A stretch of DNA of 64,000 nucleotides from Flavobacterium anhuiense (GTDB taxonomy: Bacteria; Bacteroidota; Bacteroidia; Flavobacteriales; Flavobacteriaceae), in contig NZ_JUIV01000016.1 in the NCBI RefSeq assembly GCF_004151235.1, positions 1-64,000 of the forward strand. The letters run 5' to 3'. The position numbers and the translations under genes are program-made. The notes beneath the pieces were generated by a model. The model was not told the DNA's origin. It saw only the letters and a list, made by a program, of their open reading frames with translations, and searched no databases. Positions 34,032 through 43,717 of the stretch are shown here, in pieces. Numbering within the stretch: the stretch's first letter is position 1; the number at the start of each line of letters is the position of its first letter.

Positions 34032-36503
34032 ATGCCGTATCATTCTCTTCAAAAAAACCTTTTTTTAGTGTTAACGCTGACAGGATTTTCTGTTTTCGCG
34101 CAAAAAGATTTAAAACTGCAATACAATCAGCCTGCCGTGGAGTGGACGGAAGCTCTGCCGATAGGAAATGGTACACTTGGAGCAATGGTTTTTGGAAGAG
34201 TAGATTCGGAGTTAATCCAATTGAATGAAGCTACTTTGTGGAGCGGAGGACCAGTGCATCAAAATGTAAATCCGGATGCTTTTAAGAATCTGGCTTTAAT
34301 TAGAGAAGCTCTTCAAAATGAAGATTTTGAAAAGGCCAATATTTTGACTAAAAATATGCAGGGACCTTACAGTGAAAGTTTTATGCCTATGGGAGATCTT
34401 ATTTTGAAGCAGGATTTTGGCGGACAAAAAATAGAGAATTACAATAGAAGTCTGGATTTACAAACAGGATTGGCAGTAACAGATTTTACTATTGCCGGCG
34501 TAAAGTACAAAAGAGAGATTTTTGCTTCGGCACCAGCACAATGTATTATCATTAAACTTTCGGCAGATCAATTAAAGAAACTTTCTGTTACACTTGATGC
34601 TTCAAGTCTTTTGAAAAATGAAAGAATAGTACAAAATCAGACTTTGGTTTTAAAAGGAAAAGCACCATCGCATTCCGATCCTAATTATATTGATTATAAC
34701 CAAGAACCAGTCATTTACGAAGATCCGTCAGGATGCAGAGGAATGCGTTTTGAACTGATTATTAAACCAATAATAAAAGACGGAGAAATAAGCTCGGAGG
34801 GAAATAAATTAGTGATTAAAAATGCCTCAGAGATTTTGCTTTTCGTCTCAGCGGCAACAAGCTTTAATGGATTTGGTAAATGTCCAGACAGTGAAGGGAA
34901 AGACGAACATAAATTTGCTGAAAGTCCAATTAAAAAGGCTGTTACGAAGAAATATGATAGTTTATTAAAAGAACATATCGCAGATTTTCAGAGACTCTTC
35001 AATAGAGTTTCCTTAAAGCTGAATGAAAAAGAAACCAATAAATCTAATCTTGCAACAGACATAAGATTGGAAGAATATGCAAAAGGGCAAAAAGACGCTG
35101 GATTGGAAGCTTTGTTTTTTCAGTTTGGCCGTTATTTGTTAATATCTTCTTCGCGTACGCACAATGCACCCGCCAATTTACAAGGAATTTGGAACAATAA
35201 ACTTCGTGCGCCATGGAGCAGCAACTACACTACAAATATCAATTTACAGATGAATTACTGGCCTGTAGAGTCGGGAAGTTTGCCTGAATTATTTTTTCCG
35301 CTTGACGACTATGTAAAAAATGCTTCTGTAACAGGAGCAGAAACAGCCAAAAGTTATTATCATGCCAATGGCTGGGTTTTGCATCATAACTCAGATATCT
35401 GGGCAATGACCAATCCTGTAGGCGATTTTGGAAAAGGAGATCCAATGTGGGCCAACTGGTACATGGGAGCGAATTGGCTGAGCAGACATTTATGGGAACA
35501 TTATGAATATACTGGCGACAAATCCTACTTGAAAAAAGTATATCCAATTATCAAAGGAGCGTCAGAGTTTAGTTTAGACTGGCTTCAGAAAGACAAAAAT
35601 GGTCATTTGGTCACAATGCCTTCAACTTCGCCAGAAAATATTTTCTATTACGACGGAAAGAAACAGGGAACTGTAACAACAGCTTCTACAATGGATATTG
35701 GAATTATTAAAGATTTGTTTGAAAATACGGTTGAAGCCTCTAAAGTTTTAAATACCGATTCAGAGTTCAGAGAAAAAGTAAAGAAGGCGGCAGAAGAATT
35801 ACTTCCTTTTCAAATAGGAAGCAAAGGACAATTGCAGGAATGGTATAAAGATTTTGAAGAAGAAGATCCGCATCATAGACATACTTCTCATTTGTATGCT
35901 TTGCATCCTGCAAATTTAATTTCTCCGCTAAATACACCAGAATTAGCCGCGGCAGCAAAGAAAACATTAGAACTGCGTGGCGATGATGGAACAGGATGGA
36001 GTCTGGCTTGGAAGGTAAATATGTGGGCAAGACTTTTGGACGGAAATCATGCGTATACATTATTCAAAAATCAATTAAGATTGACAAAAGATAACGATCC
36101 TAAGTACAAACGACATGGAGGCTGTTATCCAAATTTGTTTGATGCGCACCCGCCTTTTCAAATCGATGGAAATTTTGCAGGAACTGCAGGCGTGATCGAA
36201 ATGCTGATGCAGAGCCAGAATAAAGAAATTCATCTTCTTCCAGCATTGCCAGATTCTTGGACAGATGGTGAAATTAGAGGAATTACGGCAAAAGGCAATT
36301 TTACGGTGGATATAAAATGGAATGAAGGAAAAATGATTCACGCTAAAATTATCTCTAACATTGGGGGGACCTGTTCTATAAGATCCTCTCTGCCATTTGC
36401 AGTAGAAAAATTAAATATAAAGAGTGAGAAATCCTCCATTGGCTACACTGCAGTTTTTGAGACTAAAAAAGGTATTTCTTATAACATAACGCCCATAAAA
36501 TAA
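34032..36503 (+). CDS. GH95 alpha-L-fucosidase / alpha-L-galactosidase
   Basis: An 823-residue secreted enzyme. The signal peptide ends near SVFAQ and is followed by the family opening WTEALPIGNGTLGAMVFGRV and NEATLWSGGP. Active-site residues known from bifidobacterial 1,2-alpha-L-fucosidase are all present: the N-x-N pair N402 and N404 in NINLQMNYWP, acid E535 in SPEN, and D712 in QIDGNFAG. GH95 is inverting and acts on alpha-1,2-L-fucose, or on L-galactose in plant glycans. Fucose on arabinofuranose of arabinogalactan proteins and on rhamnogalacturonan II are candidate substrates. It is the last gene of the PUL; downstream lies decayed DNA. Confidence 0.93.
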   Translation: MPYHSLQKNLFLVLTLTGFSVFAQKDLKLQYNQPAVEWTEALPIGNGTLGAMVFGRVDSELIQLNEATLWSGGPVHQNVNPDAFKNLALIREALQNEDFEKANILTKNMQGPYSESFMPMGDLILKQDFGGQKIENYNRSLDLQTGLAVTDFTIAGVKYKREIFASAPAQCIIIKLSADQLKKLSVTLDASSLLKNERIVQNQTLVLKGKAPSHSDPNYIDYNQEPVIYEDPSGCRGMRFELIIKPIIKDGEISSEGNKLVIKNASEILLFVSAATSFNGFGKCPDSEGKDEHKFAESPIKKAVTKKYDSLLKEHIADFQRLFNRVSLKLNEKETNKSNLATDIRLEEYAKGQKDAGLEALFFQFGRYLLISSSRTHNAPANLQGIWNNKLRAPWSSNYTTNINLQMNYWPVESGSLPELFFPLDDYVKNASVTGAETAKSYYHANGWVLHHNSDIWAMTNPVGDFGKGDPMWANWYMGANWLSRHLWEHYEYTGDKSYLKKVYPIIKGASEFSLDWLQKDKNGHLVTMPSTSPENIFYYDGKKQGTVTTASTMDIGIIKDLFENTVEASKVLNTDSEFREKVKKAAEELLPFQIGSKGQLQEWYKDFEEEDPHHRHTSHLYALHPANLISPLNTPELAAAAKKTLELRGDDGTGWSLAWKVNMWARLLDGNHAYTLFKNQLRLTKDNDPKYKRHGGCYPNLFDAHPPFQIDGNFAGTAGVIEMLMQSQNKEIHLLPALPDSWTDGEIRGITAKGNFTVDIKWNEGKMIHAKIISNIGGTCSIRSSLPFAVEKLNIKSEKSSIGYTAVFETKKGISYNITPIK

Positions 36504-36516
36504 GAGTAGATAATTA

Positions 36517-36588
36517 ATGAAAAACAACAAAAAACAAAATATTGTGAACGCAAAAAAAATTTTACTGCCCATACTGCTCTTGTCTTGA
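36517..36588 (+). pseudogene. Orphan signal-peptide-like remnant
   Basis: A 23-codon frame starting at ATG 36517 (MKNNKKQNIVNAKK…LLPILLLS, then TGA) looks like a truncated signal peptide. With the Rhs fragments downstream it may be the 5' remnant of a large secreted Rhs-type gene whose body was deleted. I see nothing clear between 36589 and 36825. Confidence 0.3.
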
Positions 36589-36825
36589 AATTGGTCTCGG
36601 ACTATTGCATTTTACGAGAAAAATGGATTTAATAAAAAGGCCCCAAACTAAGGCTTGATTAATTAGTTTTGAAATGCAGAATGAAAAATTTGGCCACATT
36701 AGAATTATTTTTTTCTCCCTTGCGGGAATCAATAAATACCCCTATCATAAATTATTAGGCAATTAACCAATTTTTTGCCTCAGTCGAGCAAAACATAATA
36801 ATTGAAGATTTACTCCTTTAAATAA

Positions 36826-36975
36826 ACATTACCGGAAAACCCATTTCAAGGCAGTCCAGTAAGAGGTAATTTTCAATGGCCTTTAATTAATAATGTCAAT
36901 TTAACGGGATATTATTTTCAGGGAGTATTAATTAATCATTTAAATATAACTGAATATCCGATTAGAAACCCTTAA
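36826..36975 (+). pseudogene. Coding remnant, possible toxin C-terminus
   Basis: A frame of 49 sense codons without a start codon, ending at TAA 36973-36975, reads like a real protein tail (PENPFQGSPVRGNFQWPLIN, then NVNLTGYYFQGVLINHLNI). It lies 34 bases before a small lipoprotein gene. A displaced toxin tip followed by its lipoprotein immunity gene is a common Rhs layout, but I do not recognise the domain. Confidence 0.35.
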
Positions 36976-37009
36976 AATAAAAACTGTCTTATTCATTTCT
37001 TTTATAGCT

Positions 37010-37349
37010 ATGCTAATTTTGAATTGTAAAAAGAAAAGTGATTTAGAAAATCAAATTACTGTAAAAATTAAAGCCATTGACAGTAAAACAAAACAGTATA
37101 GGGTTAATGCATCAGACACTACTGAAATTAGAATGGTTAAGCCTGGGTATTTAAAGAAAAAATTTGTTACGGTTGGCGAATATATAACAGATTCTACTGG
37201 TTCGGTTAAAGTTAGATTAGATTCTACCGAAGAATATCATAATTAGTCTTTATGGAACAAATGTTTTTGGCTGGGCCAATTTTAATAAAAATGATTTAAA
37301 AAATGGCCAAGAAATAATTATAGTAGCTTCATCTCCTGAAAAAAGATAA
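37010..37349 (+). pseudogene. Small lipoprotein gene with a frameshift, possible immunity protein
   Basis: The frame opens MLILNCKKKSD with a lipoprotein-like Cys6. It runs to a premature TAG at 37244-37246. Dropping one base near 37240 gives a continuous reading, LDSTEEYHISLYGTNVFGW, onward to PEKR and a stop at 37347-37349, for a product of about 112 residues. The reading on both sides is of coding quality, so a one-base insertion is likely. Its place between a toxin-like tail and an Rhs core fragment suggests an immunity lipoprotein, but no family is recognised. Confidence 0.5.
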
Positions 37350-37368
37350 ATATTCATGAGTACTAAAA

Positions 37369-37388
37369 AAAGCCAAGTGCTCGGCTTT
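37369..37388 (+). terminator. Weak intrinsic terminator after the lipoprotein pseudogene
   Basis: AAAGCC (37369-37374) and GGCTTT (37383-37388) form a 6-bp stem with an 8-base loop, with an A-run before and TTTAT after. Confidence 0.4.
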
Positions 37389-37461
37389 ATATTGTTATAA
37401 TAATTATTGTTGTAAATCTGGCTTTATAATAGAAATATATTAGTTAGTCCCTACATTGTAA

Positions 37462-37811
37462 CTAGCTCACTTTTATAATGAGGGCATGGATGGGCGCTTG
37501 TATGATCCTAAATTGCTCCGTTTGCAGACGGATAATTATGTTCAGGATCCAAGCAACACCCAGAACTATAACCGATATGGGTATGTGCTGAATAATCTTT
37601 TGAAATATACAGATCCGATCGGCTGGCTTACGGAAGAAGAGAAGGCAAAAAAGCACAAAAAGACGAAGAGGAGCGATTAAAAAACGAATATGGCCGAGCG
37701 TATGGCAGGCAGTTTCATAGCATTAAACCAATATATAAATTACAAAATTTATGGAGGATTTTAAAAGAATGTTTTAAGTTAAGGAAAGATTGTCTTTCTT
37801 TGGCTCTATGA
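37462..37811 (+). pseudogene. Rhs repeat-associated core fragment with frameshifted tail
   Basis: The frame from 37462 reads YNEGMDGRLYDPKLLRLQ, then RYGYVLNNLLKYTDPIGW. This is the Rhs core-domain signature that normally ends the conserved shell of a polymorphic toxin. All upstream Rhs repeats are missing. The tail reads EEEKAKKHKKTKRSD and stops at 37680. In another frame a coding-like continuation (DEERLKNEYGRAYGRQFHSI) runs to a stop at 37809-37811, so a frameshift near 37655 is likely. The whole is a dead fragment, not a functional toxin. Confidence 0.75.
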
Positions 37812-37923
37812 ATTACTTTATGCTATTTAGGTTTTGTCGCACAAATGTAATCCCTTTCAATAAAAATTTAAAACATTACTAAAAAGATTTGAACGGAGGC
37901 TTTTAAGATGATTTTGAAACTAA

Positions 37924-37947
37924 AAAGGCTGCCAAAAGACAGCCTTT
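37924..37947 (-). terminator. Intrinsic terminator of the minus-strand peptidase operon
   Basis: AAAGGCTG (37924-37931) and CAGCCTTT (37940-37947) form an 8-bp stem. Read on the minus strand it ends in TTTTT about 85 bases after the M16 stop. Confidence 0.75.
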
Positions 37948-38032
37948 AAAAACTAATTAAAATAAAAAAAAATAAAAAAATCGATAAGAATGTTTTAAAC
38001 CTTGAAACTAAAAATGGATTTAAAATTGATTC

Positions 38033-40828
38033 TTACTTTGCTTTCATAAGCACTTGTACGCTGTTTGATTTCTTCAAGGCATTTACTGTAAATTCTTTTA
38101 AATCTTTCGCAGTAATGGTGTTTAATGTATTTTTAAGAAGTTCTATATCAAGAGGTGTTTCATCGTTGCGAACGTACGATGTGAGCACATTAAGCCAGTA
38201 ACTGTTTTCTTTAATCTGTTCCTGATAATTTTTAATGATCGATTGTTTAATGTCTTCCAGCATGTTGGCAGGAATATTTTCTGTTTGTACTCTTGTTAGT
38301 TCTGCGTGAATGATTTTTATCAACGCATCTGCTTTGTCAGGATTACAGTCAAAATTGATTTCTAAAGAGTATAATGGAGAAGGGGATTGCGATAAATTGG
38401 CCGCAACTTGTACTCCGTAACTGCCTCCTTCTTCTTCACGAATGGTTTCTAAATAACGTTTTTTCAGCCACTCCGAAACTATAAAACTCAGAATTTGGTT
38501 CTTTTTAGAATAGATTACATCTTTATTTTCTAAATGAAGATAAACAGTCGTTTTGGGCGTATCCATCGTTCTGAAAATTGTTTTTTCAGTATTTCCATTT
38601 TTCATATAAATTTTATGATCGACGTATGTTTCTGTTTTTTCGCTTGATGGAATATTGCCTAAATAGGTATTGATTGCTTCAGTATCTTTCTCAGAAATGT
38701 TTCCTACGAAAAGGAAAGTAAAATCTGCAGCATTAGAAAAACGTTCTGTATAGAATTTCTTTGCTTTATTCAAGTCAAAAGCATTGATGAAATCTTGTGA
38801 TAATAACCAATTGCGTTTATTATAATTGCTGTTTAAAACCGAAATCGTATCACTTAATGCTTTTTCGTTGCTATTGTTAGCATTGTTGAGTTTGTTTTGG
38901 TACTGCTCTTTAATTTTGTCAAAAGTATTGGCGTCAAATCTTGGATGCTGAAAATATAAATAAGTCAGCTGTAACAAAGTTGTCAAAGATTCTTTATTGC
39001 TGCTTCCGTTAAAACCTTCATACAAGCCTCCAATATATGGGCTCACGGTAGCTGTTTTACCAGTTAGTTTCTTTTTTAAATCAGTAAACTTATAATCTCC
39101 TAAACCAGAATATGAAGCCACACCAGTAGCAATCTGAGCTGACGGAAGATCCTGCCAGTCTGCAAGCGAATTTCCTCCTGCGCTGTAAGCCGAAAACAAA
39201 ATCTGGTCTTTGCTTAATGTGGTTGGATAAATAATCACTTTTGCACCGTTGGCCAAAGTATATTCTTTCGCATTTGCGAAAGCTTTGATATCGCTGGTTT
39301 TTACAATCCCTTTTTCTGTCAATTGTTCTTTTACCAATGAAGCTGTAAGTTCTTCTTCTTTGTACGGTTCTAGTTTAGTGTTTGAAATGGTTTTTATGGC
39401 ATTCCAATACTCGTTTGCTTCAGGAAATTTGGTTGCAGCATCTTCTGGGGCAGAAACCGATAAGATTAAACTTTGTTTTGGCTCTAAAGCTCTAAAAGCG
39501 GCATTTACCTGCTCGAGTGTAACTTTATCTAAGAAGCTGTTTATCCATTTGTACTCTTGATCCATTGTCATAACTGGATTGGCTTCTAGGAAATACATCT
39601 GAAATTGTTCTGCCCAGGATCCGTTGCTGATTTTATCTTTATTTGCCAGACGGTTGTCATAACTGCTACGCATTTTGGTTTTCAAGCGGTCTAATTCCTG
39701 CTGTGTGAAGCCGTTTTGAATGGCTCTTTCATATTCTCTATACGCTTCTGAAAAAGCTTCTAAAAACTTGCCTTTTTTAGGGGCAATATTCAATGAAAAT
39801 TTGCTGTCTAATCTGGAAAGATTGCTATTAGATATTCCAAAAGATAAAGCAGCCGTTTCATTATTCAAGATATATTCTCCAAAACGAATATTCATTAACT
39901 GCATGGCAAGGCTTTCCTGCATGCTTTTGGTCATTTCAGTTTCGTTTTGCAGTAAAGGTTTTGGTCTGGTATAGGAAAGTGAAATCCCTGAGCGCTGTAA
40001 TTCCTTATCGGTAGCTAGAACATAGCGATTTTCCTTTTGCGCCGGAATTTTTTCGTATTCTCTTTTGTTGATTTTCTTTGGAGTAGGTATCGAACCGAAA
40101 ATCTCTTTAACACCTTTCTCGATAAACGCCACATCGATATCTCCGACAATAATGACAGCTTGGTTTTGAGGCTGATACCATTTTTTGTAATAGTCTCTTA
40201 AAACCTGATATTTGAAATTATTGATGACATTCAAATCTCCGATTACATTTCGTTTTGCATATTTTGAACCTTGAAAAACGACTTTGTCTATTTTTTCTCC
40301 GGCTCTGTAATCTGCATTTCTTCTGGTGCGCCATTCCTCACGAATAACGCCTCTTTCTGCATCAATTTCGTTGTCGGCCAAAAGTAAATAACCTGACCAA
40401 TCATGAAGTACATACATGCAGGAATCCAGTAAAGTTTTGTTGTCAGCCGGAACATTGCTTATGTTGTAAACGGTTTCGTCATAAGCCGTGTAAGCATTGA
40501 TGTCTTTTCCAAAAGAAACACCTTGTTTTTCCAGCATATTGATAATTCCTTTTCCTTTAAAGTGTTCTGTTCCATTAAAAGCCATGTGTTCCAGAAAATG
40601 AGCTAATCCGTCCTGATCATCGTTTTCTAAAATTGCTCCAACATTTTGCACGAAATAGAAATCGGCTCTGTCTTTCGGCCATTCGTTGTGCATGATGAAA
40701 TATTGCATTCCATTTTTAAGCGTTCCATGCGCCACTTCTTTGGGCAATGGAAAAGTAGTCTTAAACTGCGCAGAAACCTGAGTTAAACCCAGAAATAGGA
40801 AATGCGCTAAAATTAATTTTGTTTTCAT
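38033..40828 (-). CDS. M16-family zinc metallopeptidase
   Basis: A 931-residue secreted protease with a signal peptide ending QVSAQ near residue 21. The inverted zinc motif HFLEH (H77, E80, H81) is intact, with the downstream glutamate in IDAERGVIREEWRTRR. The usual two homologous halves follow; the second half, from about 500 on, lacks the zinc motif, as normal. M16 enzymes such as insulysin or PqqL degrade peptides in a closed chamber. The gene is the last of a minus-strand series that begins with an ECF sigma factor. It is 267 bp from the S9 peptidase gene, with a family 1 repeat between, so it may also be transcribed separately. A role in cutting imported peptides fits. Confidence 0.93.
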   Translation of the reverse strand: MKTKLILAHFLFLGLTQVSAQFKTTFPLPKEVAHGTLKNGMQYFIMHNEWPKDRADFYFVQNVGAILENDDQDGLAHFLEHMAFNGTEHFKGKGIINMLEKQGVSFGKDINAYTAYDETVYNISNVPADNKTLLDSCMYVLHDWSGYLLLADNEIDAERGVIREEWRTRRNADYRAGEKIDKVVFQGSKYAKRNVIGDLNVINNFKYQVLRDYYKKWYQPQNQAVIIVGDIDVAFIEKGVKEIFGSIPTPKKINKREYEKIPAQKENRYVLATDKELQRSGISLSYTRPKPLLQNETEMTKSMQESLAMQLMNIRFGEYILNNETAALSFGISNSNLSRLDSKFSLNIAPKKGKFLEAFSEAYREYERAIQNGFTQQELDRLKTKMRSSYDNRLANKDKISNGSWAEQFQMYFLEANPVMTMDQEYKWINSFLDKVTLEQVNAAFRALEPKQSLILSVSAPEDAATKFPEANEYWNAIKTISNTKLEPYKEEELTASLVKEQLTEKGIVKTSDIKAFANAKEYTLANGAKVIIYPTTLSKDQILFSAYSAGGNSLADWQDLPSAQIATGVASYSGLGDYKFTDLKKKLTGKTATVSPYIGGLYEGFNGSSNKESLTTLLQLTYLYFQHPRFDANTFDKIKEQYQNKLNNANNSNEKALSDTISVLNSNYNKRNWLLSQDFINAFDLNKAKKFYTERFSNAADFTFLFVGNISEKDTEAINTYLGNIPSSEKTETYVDHKIYMKNGNTEKTIFRTMDTPKTTVYLHLENKDVIYSKKNQILSFIVSEWLKKRYLETIREEEGGSYGVQVAANLSQSPSPLYSLEINFDCNPDKADALIKIIHAELTRVQTENIPANMLEDIKQSIIKNYQEQIKENSYWLNVLTSYVRNDETPLDIELLKNTLNTITAKDLKEFTVNALKKSNSVQVLMKAK

Positions 40829-40941
40829 TGTTGATCCTTATTGTTCTTTTTTTTGATTGAATTTTAGTTGGAATAGGGTATAAGAAGTCCCTGCTATTCA
40901 TTTGAAGGTCTCGCGAGAAACCCTCAAACAATAGTTTTTTT

Positions 40942-41078
40942 AACACATAGAAGCATAGTTGCTAGACTTATAAAAGGCGTTTCACTTGCATCAATTCACA
41001 TAGTATTCTATGTGTCGAAGCTAGCTTCTTCTTTGCTCTCAAAAGAAAAAGAGAAAAAAATCTATGTTTCTATGTGTT
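40942..41078 (-). repeat. Palindromic intergenic repeat, family 1, copy C (opposite orientation)
   Basis: The arms AACACATAGAAGCATAG (40942-40958) and CTATGTTTCTATGTGTT (41062-41078) differ at one base. The inner AAAAGGCGTTTCACTT (40972-40987) is the exact reverse complement of the copy A box, and CACATAG/CTATGTG (40997-41014) form the central palindrome. It lies between the S9 and M16 genes. Confidence 0.85.
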
Positions 41079-41095
41079 TCATAATTTTAATTAAA

Positions 41096-43693
41096 TTACA
41101 TCCAGTCTGGTTTTGCAGCACCTTTTAAGTAGTAATCAAAATACTGCTGCATTTTGAGTGTCCAGTCTTTTCTATTGCTGGCATCGTCTAAGGTATGTCC
41201 TTCTTTTTTATAGTTTACCAATAAAGCAGGTTTTCCTAAACGACGAAGTGCAAAGAATAAAGATTGTCCTTCTTGATAAGGAACTGCGCGGTCATTATCA
41301 TTATGGAAAATCAAAATAGGGGTTTTAATGTTTTTTGCAGCAAATAAAGGCGAATTTTTGATGTATCCGTCAAGGTTATCGTGCATTGAACTTCCCATAC
41401 GATATTGATCGGCTTCGTATTTAAACATAGTCGAAATTCCATTGGATCTCATAACAGGATAATTGGCAGTAAAGTTGCTTACGCCAGAACCTACAATTGC
41501 ACAAGTAAAAAGATCTGTTTTAGTGGTTAAGAAAGAAGTTTCGTAACCTCCAAAACTGTGTCCCTGAATTCCGATTTTACCTTTTTCAGTAATACCATTT
41601 GCAATTAAATAGTCGACACCGCTCATGACATCATTGTAAACGCTGTTTCCAACATCACCATAAACATAATGAACGTCTGGCTGAAAAACGATATATCCTC
41701 TGCTTAAATATGAAGGAATATTAATGTTTGAAGAACTAATTTCTGGCAGCTGATATGCATTAAATTCTGTTGTATGTTTTTCATAAAAATGAACAATTAC
41801 AGGATATGTTTTTTTGCTGTCGTAATTGTCTGGCAGATAAAGATTCCCTTGGTTTTCTTTTCCGTTAAAGCTTTTCCATGTCAATACTTTTGCAGTTCCC
41901 CAAGCATAATCTTTCTGTTGCGGATTTATATCTGTCATTTTAGATTGTGAACCAAAATTAGCAGTGCTCCACCATAAATCTGGGAAAATAGTATAGCTTT
42001 CTTTGCTGAATAATACACTTGAATTATCTCCAGAAACAGCTTCAATTCGCACATTATAATCAGCATTAGCAAATACTTTTGTAATCGTACTATTATTAGC
42101 TAATTTATATACTCCTTTTGATTTACTTGTGATATCAAAACCTATGAAAGTAATTGATTTTTTAGTGTCCAAATCTCCTATAAAGCCTGTTTCATTATAA
42201 CGAAGCTCTACATTGTTTTTTCTTCCGAAACCATTCGTAATAGAATAAGCCGCTTTTTGATTCGTAAGATCAATCGCCCACAAATCAAACTGATCGTAAA
42301 GAACAACTGTATTTCCGTTGTTTAACCAGCCAGCAATTCCGTAAGCCGTATTGGCCGATTTCATGTCTACGTTTTCATCTGAAACTGGAAAAGGAATTTG
42401 TGAACTTATGTTTTTAAACTGCAAAGAAGCAGAATCAAAAACTGTCCAAATTTTTTCTTTTTCATTATAATAAACAGCAAAACTTCCTTGCGGATTCCAT
42501 GTTATACTTCCAAAAACTCCAGTTAGTACTTTTGTAGATTTTCCTGTCGAAGCATCAATCCAATATACATCGTTACGTTCATTAAAAGTCCAATCTACTT
42601 CTACAGCATATGGTTTTTTATCAATGGCAAAAACACCTTTGAAGTTTCCAGATTCTGGAATTAGAACCTGATCAAATTCGCCTGTTGAAGCAAGTTTTAT
42701 AACTTTTTTATTTTGAATATCATAAATGAATTTTTGTTCACTTGGAAGCGTTTTCGTATTTCTTAGTAATTCCTGTCTGCGCTCCATAGTTCCCTGATTT
42801 GATCTCCAGATTTCAATATTCGATTTTGCAATCTGTGTATTTTCAGGACGTTTATTAGAATTTACTAATAGCGTAATAAAACGAGTGTTTTCGTTTAATC
42901 CGTATGCTGTTTTTGAAATCGAATAACCAGATTCGCCTAATTTAATATCATCATAGTTGAATGAAACTTTTGTAGAAGTATTATTAAGATTAAAAGAATA
43001 AACCACATTAAAATCGGAGCTGTTATTGCCTTTCAAAGTAAAACTGCCGCCATTTTCTTTATCGTTTATTTGAAAATCGCCAAAATCAGAAGCTTTTCCG
43101 CTGTAAATAGTTTCTTGTTTTCCGCCAATTGCTCCGTGTTTTAGAAAAACCTGATCCTTTTCAATCTGAACATACACGATCGATTTGTTCTTTAAAAAAC
43201 GAGACGACTTAATGTTGCTTACAAAAGTACTGTCATTACTTTCTAAATTGTAACAAACCAAACGCTGCAAGAAGAATTTTCCTTTTGGAGTTTCAGGGCG
43301 AGTGTAGTACAGGAAATCGGTTCCGTCAAGTGCATTTGTGTAATGCTTGCTTTTCCAAAGTTTTTTAACTCCTGTTTTTAAATTCTGCAAAAGCGTGCTG
43401 TCATTTTTGCTGTACTGAATCCAGTCTTTTTTTCCGATGAACTTTAAATCACTGATATTCTCCAGCACCAATCGTTTTCCTTTTGGAGCTTCCTGAATAA
43501 TAATCTGTTTTTTGTTTTCTTTTTCTTCATCTTGAAAAACAGTATTATACGACATCCATTTCCCATTATAAGAAATAGACTTGCTGTTAATTCGCTGCCA
43601 CGATTGGTATGCCGATTCGTCTACTGCTTTTTTCTGTGCAGATAAACTATGCACACCCAAAGCGAGTGCACATAGTAAAACTATTTTTTTCAT
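41096..43693 (-). CDS. S9-family serine peptidase (prolyl oligopeptidase-like)
   Basis: An 865-residue secreted peptidase. I start at ATG 43693 (MKKIVLLCALALGVHSLSAQ); an upstream TTG at 43717 gives no better signal. A long beta-propeller-like region is followed by an alpha/beta-hydrolase domain with a complete triad: S713 in GIQGHSFGGYE, D801 in FHNDNDRAVP and H833 in KEGHTLDD. S9 enzymes cut short peptides, often after proline or as dipeptidyl or acyl peptidases. The gene begins 24 bp after the TlpA-like gene and is co-transcribed with it. Together with M16, SusC/SusD and the sigma/anti-sigma pair it suggests a peptide-utilization operon. Confidence 0.9.
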   Translation of the reverse strand: MKKIVLLCALALGVHSLSAQKKAVDESAYQSWQRINSKSISYNGKWMSYNTVFQDEEKENKKQIIIQEAPKGKRLVLENISDLKFIGKKDWIQYSKNDSTLLQNLKTGVKKLWKSKHYTNALDGTDFLYYTRPETPKGKFFLQRLVCYNLESNDSTFVSNIKSSRFLKNKSIVYVQIEKDQVFLKHGAIGGKQETIYSGKASDFGDFQINDKENGGSFTLKGNNSSDFNVVYSFNLNNTSTKVSFNYDDIKLGESGYSISKTAYGLNENTRFITLLVNSNKRPENTQIAKSNIEIWRSNQGTMERRQELLRNTKTLPSEQKFIYDIQNKKVIKLASTGEFDQVLIPESGNFKGVFAIDKKPYAVEVDWTFNERNDVYWIDASTGKSTKVLTGVFGSITWNPQGSFAVYYNEKEKIWTVFDSASLQFKNISSQIPFPVSDENVDMKSANTAYGIAGWLNNGNTVVLYDQFDLWAIDLTNQKAAYSITNGFGRKNNVELRYNETGFIGDLDTKKSITFIGFDITSKSKGVYKLANNSTITKVFANADYNVRIEAVSGDNSSVLFSKESYTIFPDLWWSTANFGSQSKMTDINPQQKDYAWGTAKVLTWKSFNGKENQGNLYLPDNYDSKKTYPVIVHFYEKHTTEFNAYQLPEISSSNINIPSYLSRGYIVFQPDVHYVYGDVGNSVYNDVMSGVDYLIANGITEKGKIGIQGHSFGGYETSFLTTKTDLFTCAIVGSGVSNFTANYPVMRSNGISTMFKYEADQYRMGSSMHDNLDGYIKNSPLFAAKNIKTPILIFHNDNDRAVPYQEGQSLFFALRRLGKPALLVNYKKEGHTLDDASNRKDWTLKMQQYFDYYLKGAAKPDWM

Positions 43694-43717
43694 ATTTTTT
43701 TGATTTTCAAAAAGCAA

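Noticed and set aside
37462..37811. Functional Rhs toxin or type VI effector
   Set aside because: The repeat shell is missing, the tail is frameshifted, and no delivery genes are nearby.
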